DNA of 5,264 bases, taken from positions 1 to 5,264 of the forward strand of contig JASEHN010000247.1 in the NCBI GenBank assembly GCA_030018715.1, given 5' to 3'. This DNA comes from Thermodesulfobacteriota bacterium (GTDB lineage Bacteria; Desulfobacterota; SM23-61). Both the position numbers and the translations under genes were made by a program. The notes beneath the pieces were generated by a model. The model did no database searches, had not been told where the DNA came from, and saw nothing but the letters and a program-made list of their open reading frames with translations. Positions 1 through 5,257 of this stretch are shown in pieces (within the stretch, counting starts at the first letter, position 1; each line of letters begins with the position of its first letter).

Positions 1-1
1 C

Positions 2-79
2 AACTTTCTTTTTGCCGTTCACCGTCATTTGGAGATGATCGGAAATATTTTTGGGCGGACAGGGGCAGGCAAGGAATAA
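2..79 (+). CDS. possible C-terminal fragment of an unidentified upstream gene
   Basis: One frame is open from the left edge to a TAA at 77-79 and encodes 25 residues (NFLFAVHRHLEMIGNIFGRT followed by GAGKE). It ends 63 nt before the S1 gene on the same strand, a normal distance for a neighbouring gene. I do not recognise the peptide, and 25 open codons can occur by chance. A second frame is also open from the edge to a TAA at 109-111. The 12-mer at 27-38 matches the end of the mobile element further right, so this stretch could be an insertion-sequence end rather than coding DNA. Confidence 0.2.
   Translation, partial: NFLFAVHRHLEMIGNIFGRTGAGKE
27..38 (+). repeat. 12-bp match to the terminal repeat of the downstream MITE-like element
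   Basis: ATTTGGAGATGA here is identical to part of the right terminal repeat at 2654-2665, and its complement lies in the left terminal repeat at 2355-2366. The bases outside the 12-mer mostly disagree with the 22-bp repeat. It may be the end of a related element lying off the left edge, or a chance match. Confidence 0.35.
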
Positions 80-81
80 AG

Positions 82-109
82 TTGAGTTTCAATATTCTTG
101 TGGTATTCT
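82..109 (+). promoter_or_regulatory. possible sigma-70 promoter for the S1 gene
   Basis: TTGAGT (82-87) and TATTCT (104-109) are separated by 16 bp. Each matches four of the six bases of the -35 and -10 consensus. The start point would fall near 116, giving a leader of about 27 nt that includes the ribosome-binding site of the S1 gene. AT-rich DNA yields such matches by chance, so this is a candidate only. Confidence 0.3.
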
Positions 110-142
110 AAGAAAAGATTTTAAGCGAAAGGGAATGTTTTT

Positions 143-1591
143 ATGGCAGAAATTGAGAGTGAAGAAGAAGTTAGTTTTGCCGAACTTTTTGAAAGCAGTA
201 ACCAGACTCCGAGTAGAGGATTCGCTCCCGGAAGCACCGTTTCCGGGATTGTGGTGAAAGTCAGTAAGGAGACGGTCTTTGTTGATTTAGGGGGCAAAAG
301 CGAGGGCTTTGCGGACATAGAAGAATTCCGGGACAAAGATGGAAGCCTGAATGTTAAAGAAGGAGATCGGGTTAAACTGATGGTGGCCTCTCTTCGGGGA
401 GGAATTCATCTCAGCAAGGCGATGAAGGTTCATGGAGCCGAGGCTGTGAATTTGCTTAGGGAGGCGCAGCGAAATCAAATCCCGGTGGAGGGAAGGGTGG
501 CGGCTGTGAACAAAGGGGGTTTTGAGGTAGAAATTTCCGGGATGCGGGCTTTTTGTCCGCTTAGCCAGATTGGCCTGCAGTATTGCGAAAAACCCGAAGA
601 GCATGTCGGAGCGAGGTACCAGTTCTGCATCATGGAAATGAAGGAGAAGGGAAAAAATATTATCGTGTCCCGGCGCGCCCTCCTTCAGGAAGAACAAGAG
701 AAGAAGGCCAAAGAGACAATGGCCTTACTCAAACCCGACCTGGATATTGAGGGTAAGGTTACCAGAGTTGTCGATTTCGGCGCCTTTGTGGACATCGGGG
801 GAGTCGAAGGAATGGTGCATGTATCTGAGCTAACTCGCGTTAGGGTCAATCATCCTTCTGAGATCCTTGCCCCGGGCCAGGTGGTCAGGGTTAAGGTCCT
901 GAAGATTGAGCCGGAAAAGAATGGCCGCCAGAAGATTGCCCTTTCGATGAAGGCTTTGGAGCCTGAAGCCTGGGATAAGGGTTTTACATTCAAGGAAGGG
1001 GAGGTGATTTCCGGAACAGTCTCGCGGCTGGCTGATTATGGAGCTTTTGTGGAAGTGGCCCCGGGTCTGGACGGCCTGGTTCATGTCTCCGAAATAAGCT
1101 ATCAGAGAGTTCCCCATCCGAGCAGGCTTCTTAAAGAAGGGGACCGGGTGGATGTGCTAGTCCTGAAAATAGACGAAGAAAAACGCCGGATATCCCTTTC
1201 CATCAAAGATGCGGCCATAAAGCAACAGATGGCCGGGCAGGAAGGGGAAGCGCGTCTCGAAGTCGGCCAGGCCCTCAAGGGGATCGTAGAAGACCAGAAG
1301 CCCTATGGCCTTTTTATAAGGCTTCCGCAGCTCGGAATGGAGGTAAAGGGGCTGCTTCCCATGGAGGAGTTAATTCACTCTGACAAAGGGGACGTGAAAA
1401 AGAGGCTCCCCAAAGGGAAAGAGATTCAGGTGGAAATCGTTGCCATAGATGAAAAAGGGCGCATCCAGCTTTCCCAGAAGGTTATGAAGGAAAAGGAAGA
1501 CCGGCAAGAATTCCAGAAGTTTCTCACAAAAGAAGAGAAGGTCGAGAAACTCGGCACCCTGGGGGAGATATTCCAGAAGTTGAAGAAGTGA
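143..1591 (+). CDS. S1 domain RNA-binding protein (30S ribosomal protein S1-like)
   Basis: This 482-residue protein resembles ribosomal protein S1, which holds single-stranded mRNA on the 30S subunit. Five S1 (OB-fold) units can be seen, at about residues 29-94, 112-178, 200-270, 285-355 and 374-447. Units 3 and 4 are the most canonical, with DFGAFVDIGGVEGMVHVSEL and YGAFVEV...GLVHVSEI. Unit 2 resembles the second domain of S1 (KGGFEVEI, RAFCPLSQI, IIVSRRAL). The SFAELFES segment at residues 11-18 matches the N-terminal helix SFAQLFEES by which E. coli S1 docks on ribosomal protein S2, so ribosome binding is plausible. E. coli S1 has 557 residues and six domains; this protein is shorter and ends in a lysine- and glutamate-rich tail. 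No cmk or ispH neighbour is visible, so it may be a second S1 paralogue. ATG143 is the first start after an in-frame TAA at 122-124, and a GAAAGGGA ribosome-binding site lies at 127-134. Confidence 0.93.
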   Translation: MAEIESEEEVSFAELFESSNQTPSRGFAPGSTVSGIVVKVSKETVFVDLGGKSEGFADIEEFRDKDGSLNVKEGDRVKLMVASLRGGIHLSKAMKVHGAEAVNLLREAQRNQIPVEGRVAAVNKGGFEVEISGMRAFCPLSQIGLQYCEKPEEHVGARYQFCIMEMKEKGKNIIVSRRALLQEEQEKKAKETMALLKPDLDIEGKVTRVVDFGAFVDIGGVEGMVHVSELTRVRVNHPSEILAPGQVVRVKVLKIEPEKNGRQKIALSMKALEPEAWDKGFTFKEGEVISGTVSRLADYGAFVEVAPGLDGLVHVSEISYQRVPHPSRLLKEGDRVDVLVLKIDEEKRRISLSIKDAAIKQQMAGQEGEARLEVGQALKGIVEDQKPYGLFIRLPQLGMEVKGLLPMEELIHSDKGDVKKRLPKGKEIQVEIVAIDEKGRIQLSQKVMKEKEDRQEFQKFLTKEEKVEKLGTLGEIFQKLKK

Positions 1592-1680
1592 AAAATGCCG
1601 ATATGAAGGCTTCGGGGGGATTCTTTAATCCTGCTGGGGAATATTTGCAATGGTTTTTAAGAATGAACCCATAACCCTCC

Positions 1681-2334
1681 ATGATTAATGTATTCATCAT
1701 CATTGGCGCTTGCCTTTTGCTGGTTGGTCTTCTTTATCATGAAAAAAAGAAGAAGAAAAAATCCTGTTTAATCAACAAAACAATCCTCTCCACCCTTTTT
1801 GTTGTTATTGCGCTTCTCCAGCCCCACCCGGTTCAAACCTATTTTTATTACCTTCTGAGTGGCCTGGTATTATGCCTGATTGGCGATGTTTGCCTTGCTT
1901 TGCCCGGGGAGAAAACATTCAAAATGGGCCTGGTAGCGTTTTTGCTGGGACATGTTTTTTATATTTTTGGTTTTGCGGTTCTGACAGGGCTCCCGCAATG
2001 GATTTCACCGGGAGCCTTGGTCATTTTGGGCATCAGCTTATTTATTTTTATCTGGCTTCGTCCATATTTAAAAAGCATGCTTTTACCCGTGATGGTTTAT
2101 ATGCTTGTTATCACGGCAATGGTTTTCGGAGCCTGGGCGGTATTCTGGAAATCCGCCGTTCCCTTCACTGGAAGGGCGCTCATCCTGGCGGGAGCCTTGA
2201 GTTTTTACTTTTCAGACATATTTGTCGCGCGGGATAGATTTATCAAAGAGGAATATACCAATCGGCTCTTGGGATTGCCGTTATATTATTTAGGGCAATT
2301 TTCCCTGGCCTTTTCAGTAGGACTTTTGCAGTGA
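1681..2334 (+). CDS. YhhN/TMEM86-family lysoplasmalogenase, integral membrane protein
   Basis: The family cleaves the vinyl-ether bond of lysoplasmalogens, giving a fatty aldehyde and a glycerophospho-alcohol; its best-studied members are TMEM86A/B. The 217 residues form about eight hydrophobic segments (roughly 2-19, 34-47, 53-74, 79-100, 107-125, 131-155, 163-183, 197-216). Family-like signatures are LIGDVCLALP (66-75), GLVAFLLGHVFYIFGF (83-98), SFYFSDIFVARDRF (174-187) and LPLYYLGQ (199-206). Asp69 and Asp179 sit in the family's conserved GD and SD positions. A six-lysine run (22-27) follows the first segment and suggests that this loop is cytoplasmic. A TAA at 1672-1674 lies in frame just upstream, so ATG1681 is the first possible start, yet no Shine-Dalgarno sequence precedes it. 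The gene lies 89 bp after the S1 gene and may depend on read-through from it. Plasmalogens in bacteria are mostly found in anaerobes, which would fit. The family call is firm; the substrate is inferred. Confidence 0.88.
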   Translation: MINVFIIIGACLLLVGLLYHEKKKKKKSCLINKTILSTLFVVIALLQPHPVQTYFYYLLSGLVLCLIGDVCLALPGEKTFKMGLVAFLLGHVFYIFGFAVLTGLPQWISPGALVILGISLFIFIWLRPYLKSMLLPVMVYMLVITAMVFGAWAVFWKSAVPFTGRALILAGALSFYFSDIFVARDRFIKEEYTNRLLGLPLYYLGQFSLAFSVGLLQ

Positions 2335-2351
2335 GTGAGGAATAATTTTGT

Positions 2352-2668
2352 GGGTCATCTCCAAATTAGTTGAGGGCCAAAGAGCTGGCATATTTAAAAT
2401 GGGCAGTGATTTCAGGGTCCCGGAAGGAAAGTCATATTGCTTGCAATCATGAGGCACACATCTCTCCTAAGCTTTGGCGGGAGAGTCCGCAATTTCTTCG
2501 AAGCTTTATTTCCCCGCCCCCGCTACGCTTTGTGGAAGGGAAGCTCTGGGTTTATGGAAAGCGGATATCCCGCCGATGCTTGCGGCGTCCTGCCAAGGCA
2601 GGACCTTTCCTTCCGGGCCCTTGGCAGGCCTTCATTAAAAATTTGATCAACTAATTTGGAGATGAACC
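2352..2668. mobile_element. MITE-like non-autonomous element with 22-bp terminal inverted repeats
   Basis: The two ends, 2352-2373 and 2647-2668, are inverted copies matching at 21 of 22 positions. The shared core is TCATCTCCAAATTAGTTGA, and the left end starts GGG where the right end, read inward, starts GGT. The element is flanked by AATTTTGT (2344-2351) and AATTTTGA (2669-2676), an 8-bp duplication with one mismatch. GG-starting ends with 8-bp duplications are known in families such as ISL3 and IS1595, but I cannot assign a family from memory. The 317-bp element holds no recognisable transposase. The interior contains a near-perfect palindrome (GTCCTGCC-AA-GGCAGGAC, 2587-2604), an inverted CCTTGGCAGG at 2619-2628 and a CGCCG/CGGCG hairpin (2571-2587). 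An open frame of 94 codons from TTG2370 resembles no family I know and is probably accidental. It most likely moves using a transposase encoded elsewhere. Confidence 0.8.
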
Positions 2669-2672
2669 AATT

Positions 2673-2808
2673 TTGATGATCTCGTAAAAAGTCAAAAAGC
2701 CCCTTTCCCCGTCATTCCGGCGAAAGCCGGAATCCAGTTATTTCAAGTAGTTCTGGACTCCTGCTTTCGCAGGAGTGACAGTTTTACGACTTTTTACGAG
2801 ACCATCAA
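2673..2808. repeat. 136-bp two-level palindromic repeat (GTCATTCC/AATCCAG type)
   Basis: The outer arms, 2673-2693 and 2788-2808, are inverted copies matching at 20 of 21 positions, with the core CTCGTAAAAAGTC. Inside lie two 27-bp inverted arms, 2711-2737 and 2753-2779, that differ at four positions. Each arm is itself a hairpin: ATTCCGGC-GAAA-GCCGGAAT (2714-2733) and ACTCCTGC-TTTC-GCAGGAGT (2757-2776). The unit can therefore fold as one long stem or as a stem carrying two side hairpins. Similar palindromes are dispersed in many proteobacterial genomes. Sitting between two same-strand genes, it could act as a transcription stop, but it has no clean T-tract. Its left end overlaps the right target duplication of the adjacent element. 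Confidence 0.85.
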
Positions 2809-2880
2809 TAGTAGGTAGTAAACAACTCACTACTCACTGGTTCAAGCGCTCTCACGCCTGACGACTTAGGGTTTTCTTGA

Positions 2881-2886
2881 AGGAGG
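2881..2886 (+). promoter_or_regulatory. strong ribosome-binding site of the sigma-54 regulator gene
   Basis: AGGAGG lies 6 nt before ATG2893, a near-ideal sequence and spacing, and it fixes the start of the regulator. The other two confident genes have a weaker site or none. I could not identify a convincing promoter in 2809-2880. That stretch contains only a short imperfect inverted repeat (GTAGGTAGT / ACTCACTAC). Confidence 0.85.
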
Positions 2887-2892
2887 AAATAG

Positions 2893-4569
2893 ATGGATGC
2901 GAGATTTTTTTGGGAAACCAGCCATCCAGAAATAAGTGAACATTCTTCCGATAACATTTCCCCGACAGGGGGAAAAAATCGAGAATTTATTCTTTTCAAC
3001 AAGGTCCAGGGGGCGATGAGGTATGTCCCGGATTTTGCAGAAACTTGTAAGGTGATCCTGGATGCTGTGATGGATGAAGTGGGTGCCGAGAATTGCTCCA
3101 TCATGTTGAAGGACCCGGCTTCGGGTGAATTGTCCATTCGGGCCGCGCGGGGAAAAGACCAGAAGAAAAGCGTTTATTACTCAACTCCTTCGTCTAATGG
3201 GAAACGTTTCAGATCCGGAGAAGGAATTGCCGGCTGGGTTTTTAAAGAAGGCCGGGCAGTGATGGCCAACGATGTCCACGAAGAGTCGCGTTTTGTTAAA
3301 GTTGATGGATTGAACAACAACGTTAGATCCTTGATCTGTTTCCCCATTCGGGAAAAAGAGCAGGTGGTTGGTGTTTTTAACCTCAGTCATTCGAAGAAAG
3401 GAGCTTTTAGCGAAGGGGACAAATTGGCGCTTTCCTATATTTCCAGCCAGGTAGGAGCGGCCCTCACCTCAGCCCGATTTTTCTTGAAAATTCAAGAAAT
3501 GAATCGCTTGTTGAAAGATGCCGATGAATCCCTTTTAAGGCCTTGCCCACCTCTTTCCGCTTCTTCTTCTGCCTTTATCGAAGTCGGTGAGATGATGGCC
3601 CGCGAACAAGGGATCTTCATTTATGTCAATGAAAAGATGCACCGCATTAAAGAAATCATCGATCAAGTGGCTAATACGGATGTGACTATTCTAATCCAGG
3701 GCGAAAGCGGAGTAGGCAAAGAAGTGGTGGCGCGCTCCATCCATCTCAACTCTATCCGCCGTGATAGGCCTTTTGTGAAGGTTAATTGCGCGGCCCTGCC
3801 TACTGAACTTCTGGAGAGTGAGCTTTTTGGGTATGAAAAGGGAGCTTTTACAGGAGCTTACCGCCAGAAACCGGGTAAGTTTGAACTGGCCAATGGAGGA
3901 ACCATTTTTTTGGATGAAATTGGCGAGATCAGTCTTTCTCTTCAGGCCAAATTACTTCAAGTATTGCAGGATCGGGAATTTTCCAGGTTAGGCGGGAAAA
4001 AGGATGTACGGGTGGATGTGCGGGTTTTGGTGGCAACGAACCGGAACATCGAGAAAGCTGTTTTAGATGGGCGATTCCGCGAAGACCTTTATTATAGGTT
4101 GAATGTGGTGAACATAACGATTCCTCCCTTGCGGGAGAGGAAAGAGGAAATTCCTATCTTTGTGGAGTATTTTTTGAATAAATTTAGCGAGAAATTCCAT
4201 AAAAATGTCCGACCATTATCCAGTTCTCTGATGAAAGCTTTCCAGCAACACCATTGGTTGGGAAATATTAGGGAATTGGAAAACTTGATTCAACGGTATG
4301 TCGTCCTGGGTGATGAAGAAGAGATTATGAGGGAGTTGGCATCGATTAAAAAGGAAAAAATTTCCGAGGAAAGAGAAGATGAGGATTCTCGAAGAAAAGG
4401 GCAGCCGTCATTAAAAGAGGTCCATAGAGAAGCGGTCCGAAAGGCCGAGAGGGAAGTCATCTGCACGGCCTTGGAGCAGACGAATTGGAACCGTAAGAAG
4501 GCCGCTGATATTGTAAAAGTCAGTTACAAATCCTTACTTTACAAAATAAAGGAATTCAACATTCAATAA
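2893..4569 (+). CDS. GAF-domain sigma-54-dependent Fis-family transcriptional activator
   Basis: This 558-residue bacterial enhancer-binding protein uses ATP hydrolysis to open promoters held by sigma-54 RNA polymerase. A GAF sensor domain (about 46-196, with GEGIAGWVFKEGRAVMANDV at 109-128) is followed by a complete AAA+ domain from about residue 240 to 475. Visible AAA+ motifs are Walker A GESGVGKE (270-277), the sigma-54-contacting loop GAFTGA (317-322), Walker B IFLDE (338-342), sensor I VATNRN (380-385), the arginine-bearing FREDLYYRL (395-403) and sensor II GNIREL (457-462). A charged linker (about 484-505) leads to a Fis-type helix-turn-helix (about 531-557, NWNRKKAADI...SYKSLLYKIK). 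No receiver domain is present, so control is probably by a small ligand or partner at the GAF domain, as in NifA- or NorR-like proteins, rather than by phosphorylation; the ligand is unknown. All catalytic motifs look intact. A sigma-54-like promoter lies about 480 bp downstream at 5047-5062 and is a candidate target. Confidence 0.96.
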   Translation: MDARFFWETSHPEISEHSSDNISPTGGKNREFILFNKVQGAMRYVPDFAETCKVILDAVMDEVGAENCSIMLKDPASGELSIRAARGKDQKKSVYYSTPSSNGKRFRSGEGIAGWVFKEGRAVMANDVHEESRFVKVDGLNNNVRSLICFPIREKEQVVGVFNLSHSKKGAFSEGDKLALSYISSQVGAALTSARFFLKIQEMNRLLKDADESLLRPCPPLSASSSAFIEVGEMMAREQGIFIYVNEKMHRIKEIIDQVANTDVTILIQGESGVGKEVVARSIHLNSIRRDRPFVKVNCAALPTELLESELFGYEKGAFTGAYRQKPGKFELANGGTIFLDEIGEISLSLQAKLLQVLQDREFSRLGGKKDVRVDVRVLVATNRNIEKAVLDGRFREDLYYRLNVVNITIPPLRERKEEIPIFVEYFLNKFSEKFHKNVRPLSSSLMKAFQQHHWLGNIRELENLIQRYVVLGDEEEIMRELASIKKEKISEEREDEDSRRKGQPSLKEVHREAVRKAEREVICTALEQTNWNRKKAADIVKVSYKSLLYKIKEFNIQ

Positions 4570-4642
4570 TAAACCTACTTTCCCCCCTTACACCCTTTTT
4601 TTGAAAAGCAGTGGGGAGGATTAGGGTTGAGGTGAGGGTTTA
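4570..4642. repeat. degenerate C-rich/G-rich inverted repeat after the regulator gene
   Basis: TAAACC (4570-4575) and GGTTTA (4637-4642) are exact complements. Between them a C-rich arm (4581-4595) faces a G-rich arm (4611-4638, GGGGAGGATTAGGG then GGTGAGGG) that pairs only imperfectly. The layout resembles the dispersed CCCTCACCCT/AGGGTGAGGG intergenic palindromes of many bacteria. A run of seven T lies in the centre rather than after the stem, so this is not a standard intrinsic terminator. It may still end the regulator transcript. Confidence 0.4.
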
Positions 4643-4666
4643 CTCATGAGAAAAAATTTTACAGCA

Positions 4667-4860
4667 GAGGTTCTGGCAAATCTTAAAATCTGTAGCTCAA
4701 TTGTCATTCCGGGCAAGCGACGCCCTGCACCGCATGGTGTACGGGGCGAAGCGCGACCCGTAATCCAGGGTTTTCAGGCTGCCCTGGATTCCCGTTTAAG
4801 GTTACCCTCGCAAAAGCAAGGGGCGGGAATGACGGTGTTTATGACTTTTGCAAGAGCTTC
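4667..4860. repeat. decayed 194-bp GTCATTCC-type palindrome, second subfamily
   Basis: The outer arms, 4667-4683 and 4844-4860, match at 12 of 17 positions as inverted copies. Inside, GTCATTCC (4703-4710) faces GGAATGAC (4826-4833), and AATCCAGGG (4762-4770) faces CCCTGGATT (4782-4790) exactly. The motifs GTCATTCC and AATCCAG are shared with the palindrome at 2673-2808, but the outer arms differ (GCAAA type instead of GTAAAAAGTC), so it is a related but distinct unit. The left inner arm holds an extra hairpin: CGCCC/GGGCG enclosing CACC/GGTG, at 4721-4748. Confidence 0.65.
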
Positions 4861-4886
4861 AATGGTATTTTTTTCCTAAAAATTTC

Positions 4887-4980
4887 ACTGAATGCCATAA
4901 AATGGAAATAATTTACCACTTATTACCTATTTATTTCCACTTTTTCCAAATGGCCCTTCATAATTATTGTTTGATTCAGT
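4887..4980. repeat. nested dyad of three complementary blocks in AT-rich DNA
   Basis: Three blocks occur in order and are mirrored as complements in reverse order: ACTGAAT (4887-4893) with ATTCAGT (4974-4980), GCCAT (4894-4898) with ATGGC (4950-4954), and TGGAAATAA (4903-4911) with TTATTTCCA (4931-4939). The right side carries extra bases of 10 and 19 nt between blocks. It may be an enhancer site for the upstream regulator, a cruciform-prone spot or another decayed palindrome. AT-rich DNA forms short dyads easily, so only the nested order is notable. Confidence 0.4.
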
Positions 4981-5046
4981 AAGTTTATTTAAAAAAAAGG
5001 GTTAAATATCAAAGGTTGTAGATTGATTGTTAAAAATCCTTACTTA

Positions 5047-5062
5047 TGGTATTAAGATTGCT
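5047..5062 (+). promoter_or_regulatory. candidate sigma-54 (-24/-12) promoter
   Basis: TGGTATT (5047-5053) and TTGCT (5058-5062) give the essential GG-N10-GC spacing. They match 9 of the 12 defined bases of TGGCACG-N4-TTGCW. The -12 box is perfect and is followed by a T-run, while the -24 box is weaker (TAT instead of CAC). Transcription would start near 5073 and run rightward. The neighbouring sigma-54 activator gene makes it more credible. An overlapping sigma-70 reading (TTGATT 5023-5028, 16 bp, TATGGT 5045-5050) is possible. Confidence 0.4.
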
Positions 5063-5101
5063 TTTTTTAAACATCACTTAAAAGACATCACCCCCTCCCA
5101 A

Positions 5102-5257
5102 CCCTCCCCACTCGGAGACTGTGTCATAATCGGACTGGAGGGCATGAAAGAGGAAGCATCGGCGGGTGAAGAAGTTCTAAAGGGCTCCAGCATTTGGTTC
5201 CGCAAAGAGGCGGCGGATTCGTAGTACTGCGGATTTATTTAGGTTTCAGCCCGCCGC
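5102..5257 (+). other. GC-rich segment with competing complementary stretches; possible structured leader or small RNA
   Basis: GGAGGG (5137-5142) can pair upstream with CCCTCC (5102-5107), or, as part of CTGGAG (5135-5140), downstream with CTCCAG (5185-5190). CCCGCC (5250-5255) can pair with GGCGGG (5161-5166), and the overlapping CCGCCGC (5251-5257) can pair with GCGGCGG (5210-5216). CCGC/GCGG also form a small hairpin at 5200-5213. A 26-codon frame (ATG5144 to TAG5222-5224, MKEEASAGEEVLKGSSIWFR then KEAADS) starts just after GGAGGG, but the spacing is too tight for a good ribosome-binding site. I recognise no known RNA family or riboswitch. It could equally be the end of a mobile element, since GAGACTGTGTCATAAT at 5115-5130 has the look of an insertion-sequence terminus. 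Confidence 0.25.

Noticed and set aside
287..697. 136-codon open frame on the minus strand inside the S1 gene
   Set aside because: It lies opposite a well-supported gene, shows no family resemblance and is explained by the codon pattern of the S1 gene. The minus-strand frames at 830-1117 and 2805-3137 were rejected for the same reasons.
1618..1631. Small hairpin GGATT-CTTT-AATCC after the S1 gene as a terminator
   Set aside because: The stem is only 5 bp, AT-containing and not followed by a T-run, so transcription termination is not supported.
1635..1650. Sigma-54-like TGGGGAATATTTGCA before the lysoplasmalogenase gene
   Set aside because: The spacing between GG (1636-1637) and GC is 9 instead of 10, and using the adjacent Gs only shortens it. 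Spacing is critical for sigma-54.
1872..2237. 121-codon open frame overlapping the lysoplasmalogenase gene in another frame
   Set aside because: The overlapping frame carries clear YhhN-family motifs and membrane segments; this one has none.
2370..2654. 94-codon open frame within the MITE-like element
   Set aside because: It starts at TTG inside one terminal repeat and ends inside the other, resembles no transposase, and an alternative frame (2437-2646) is open over the same DNA.
2673..2808. CRISPR-like or tRNA-like reading of the palindrome
   Set aside because: There is a single inverted unit, with no regularly spaced direct repeats and no cloverleaf; no CRISPR array or tRNA was found in the window.
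4646..4879. 77-codon open frame after the regulator gene
   Set aside because: It translates the palindromic repeat at 4667-4860; the peptide is a product of the repeat sequence.
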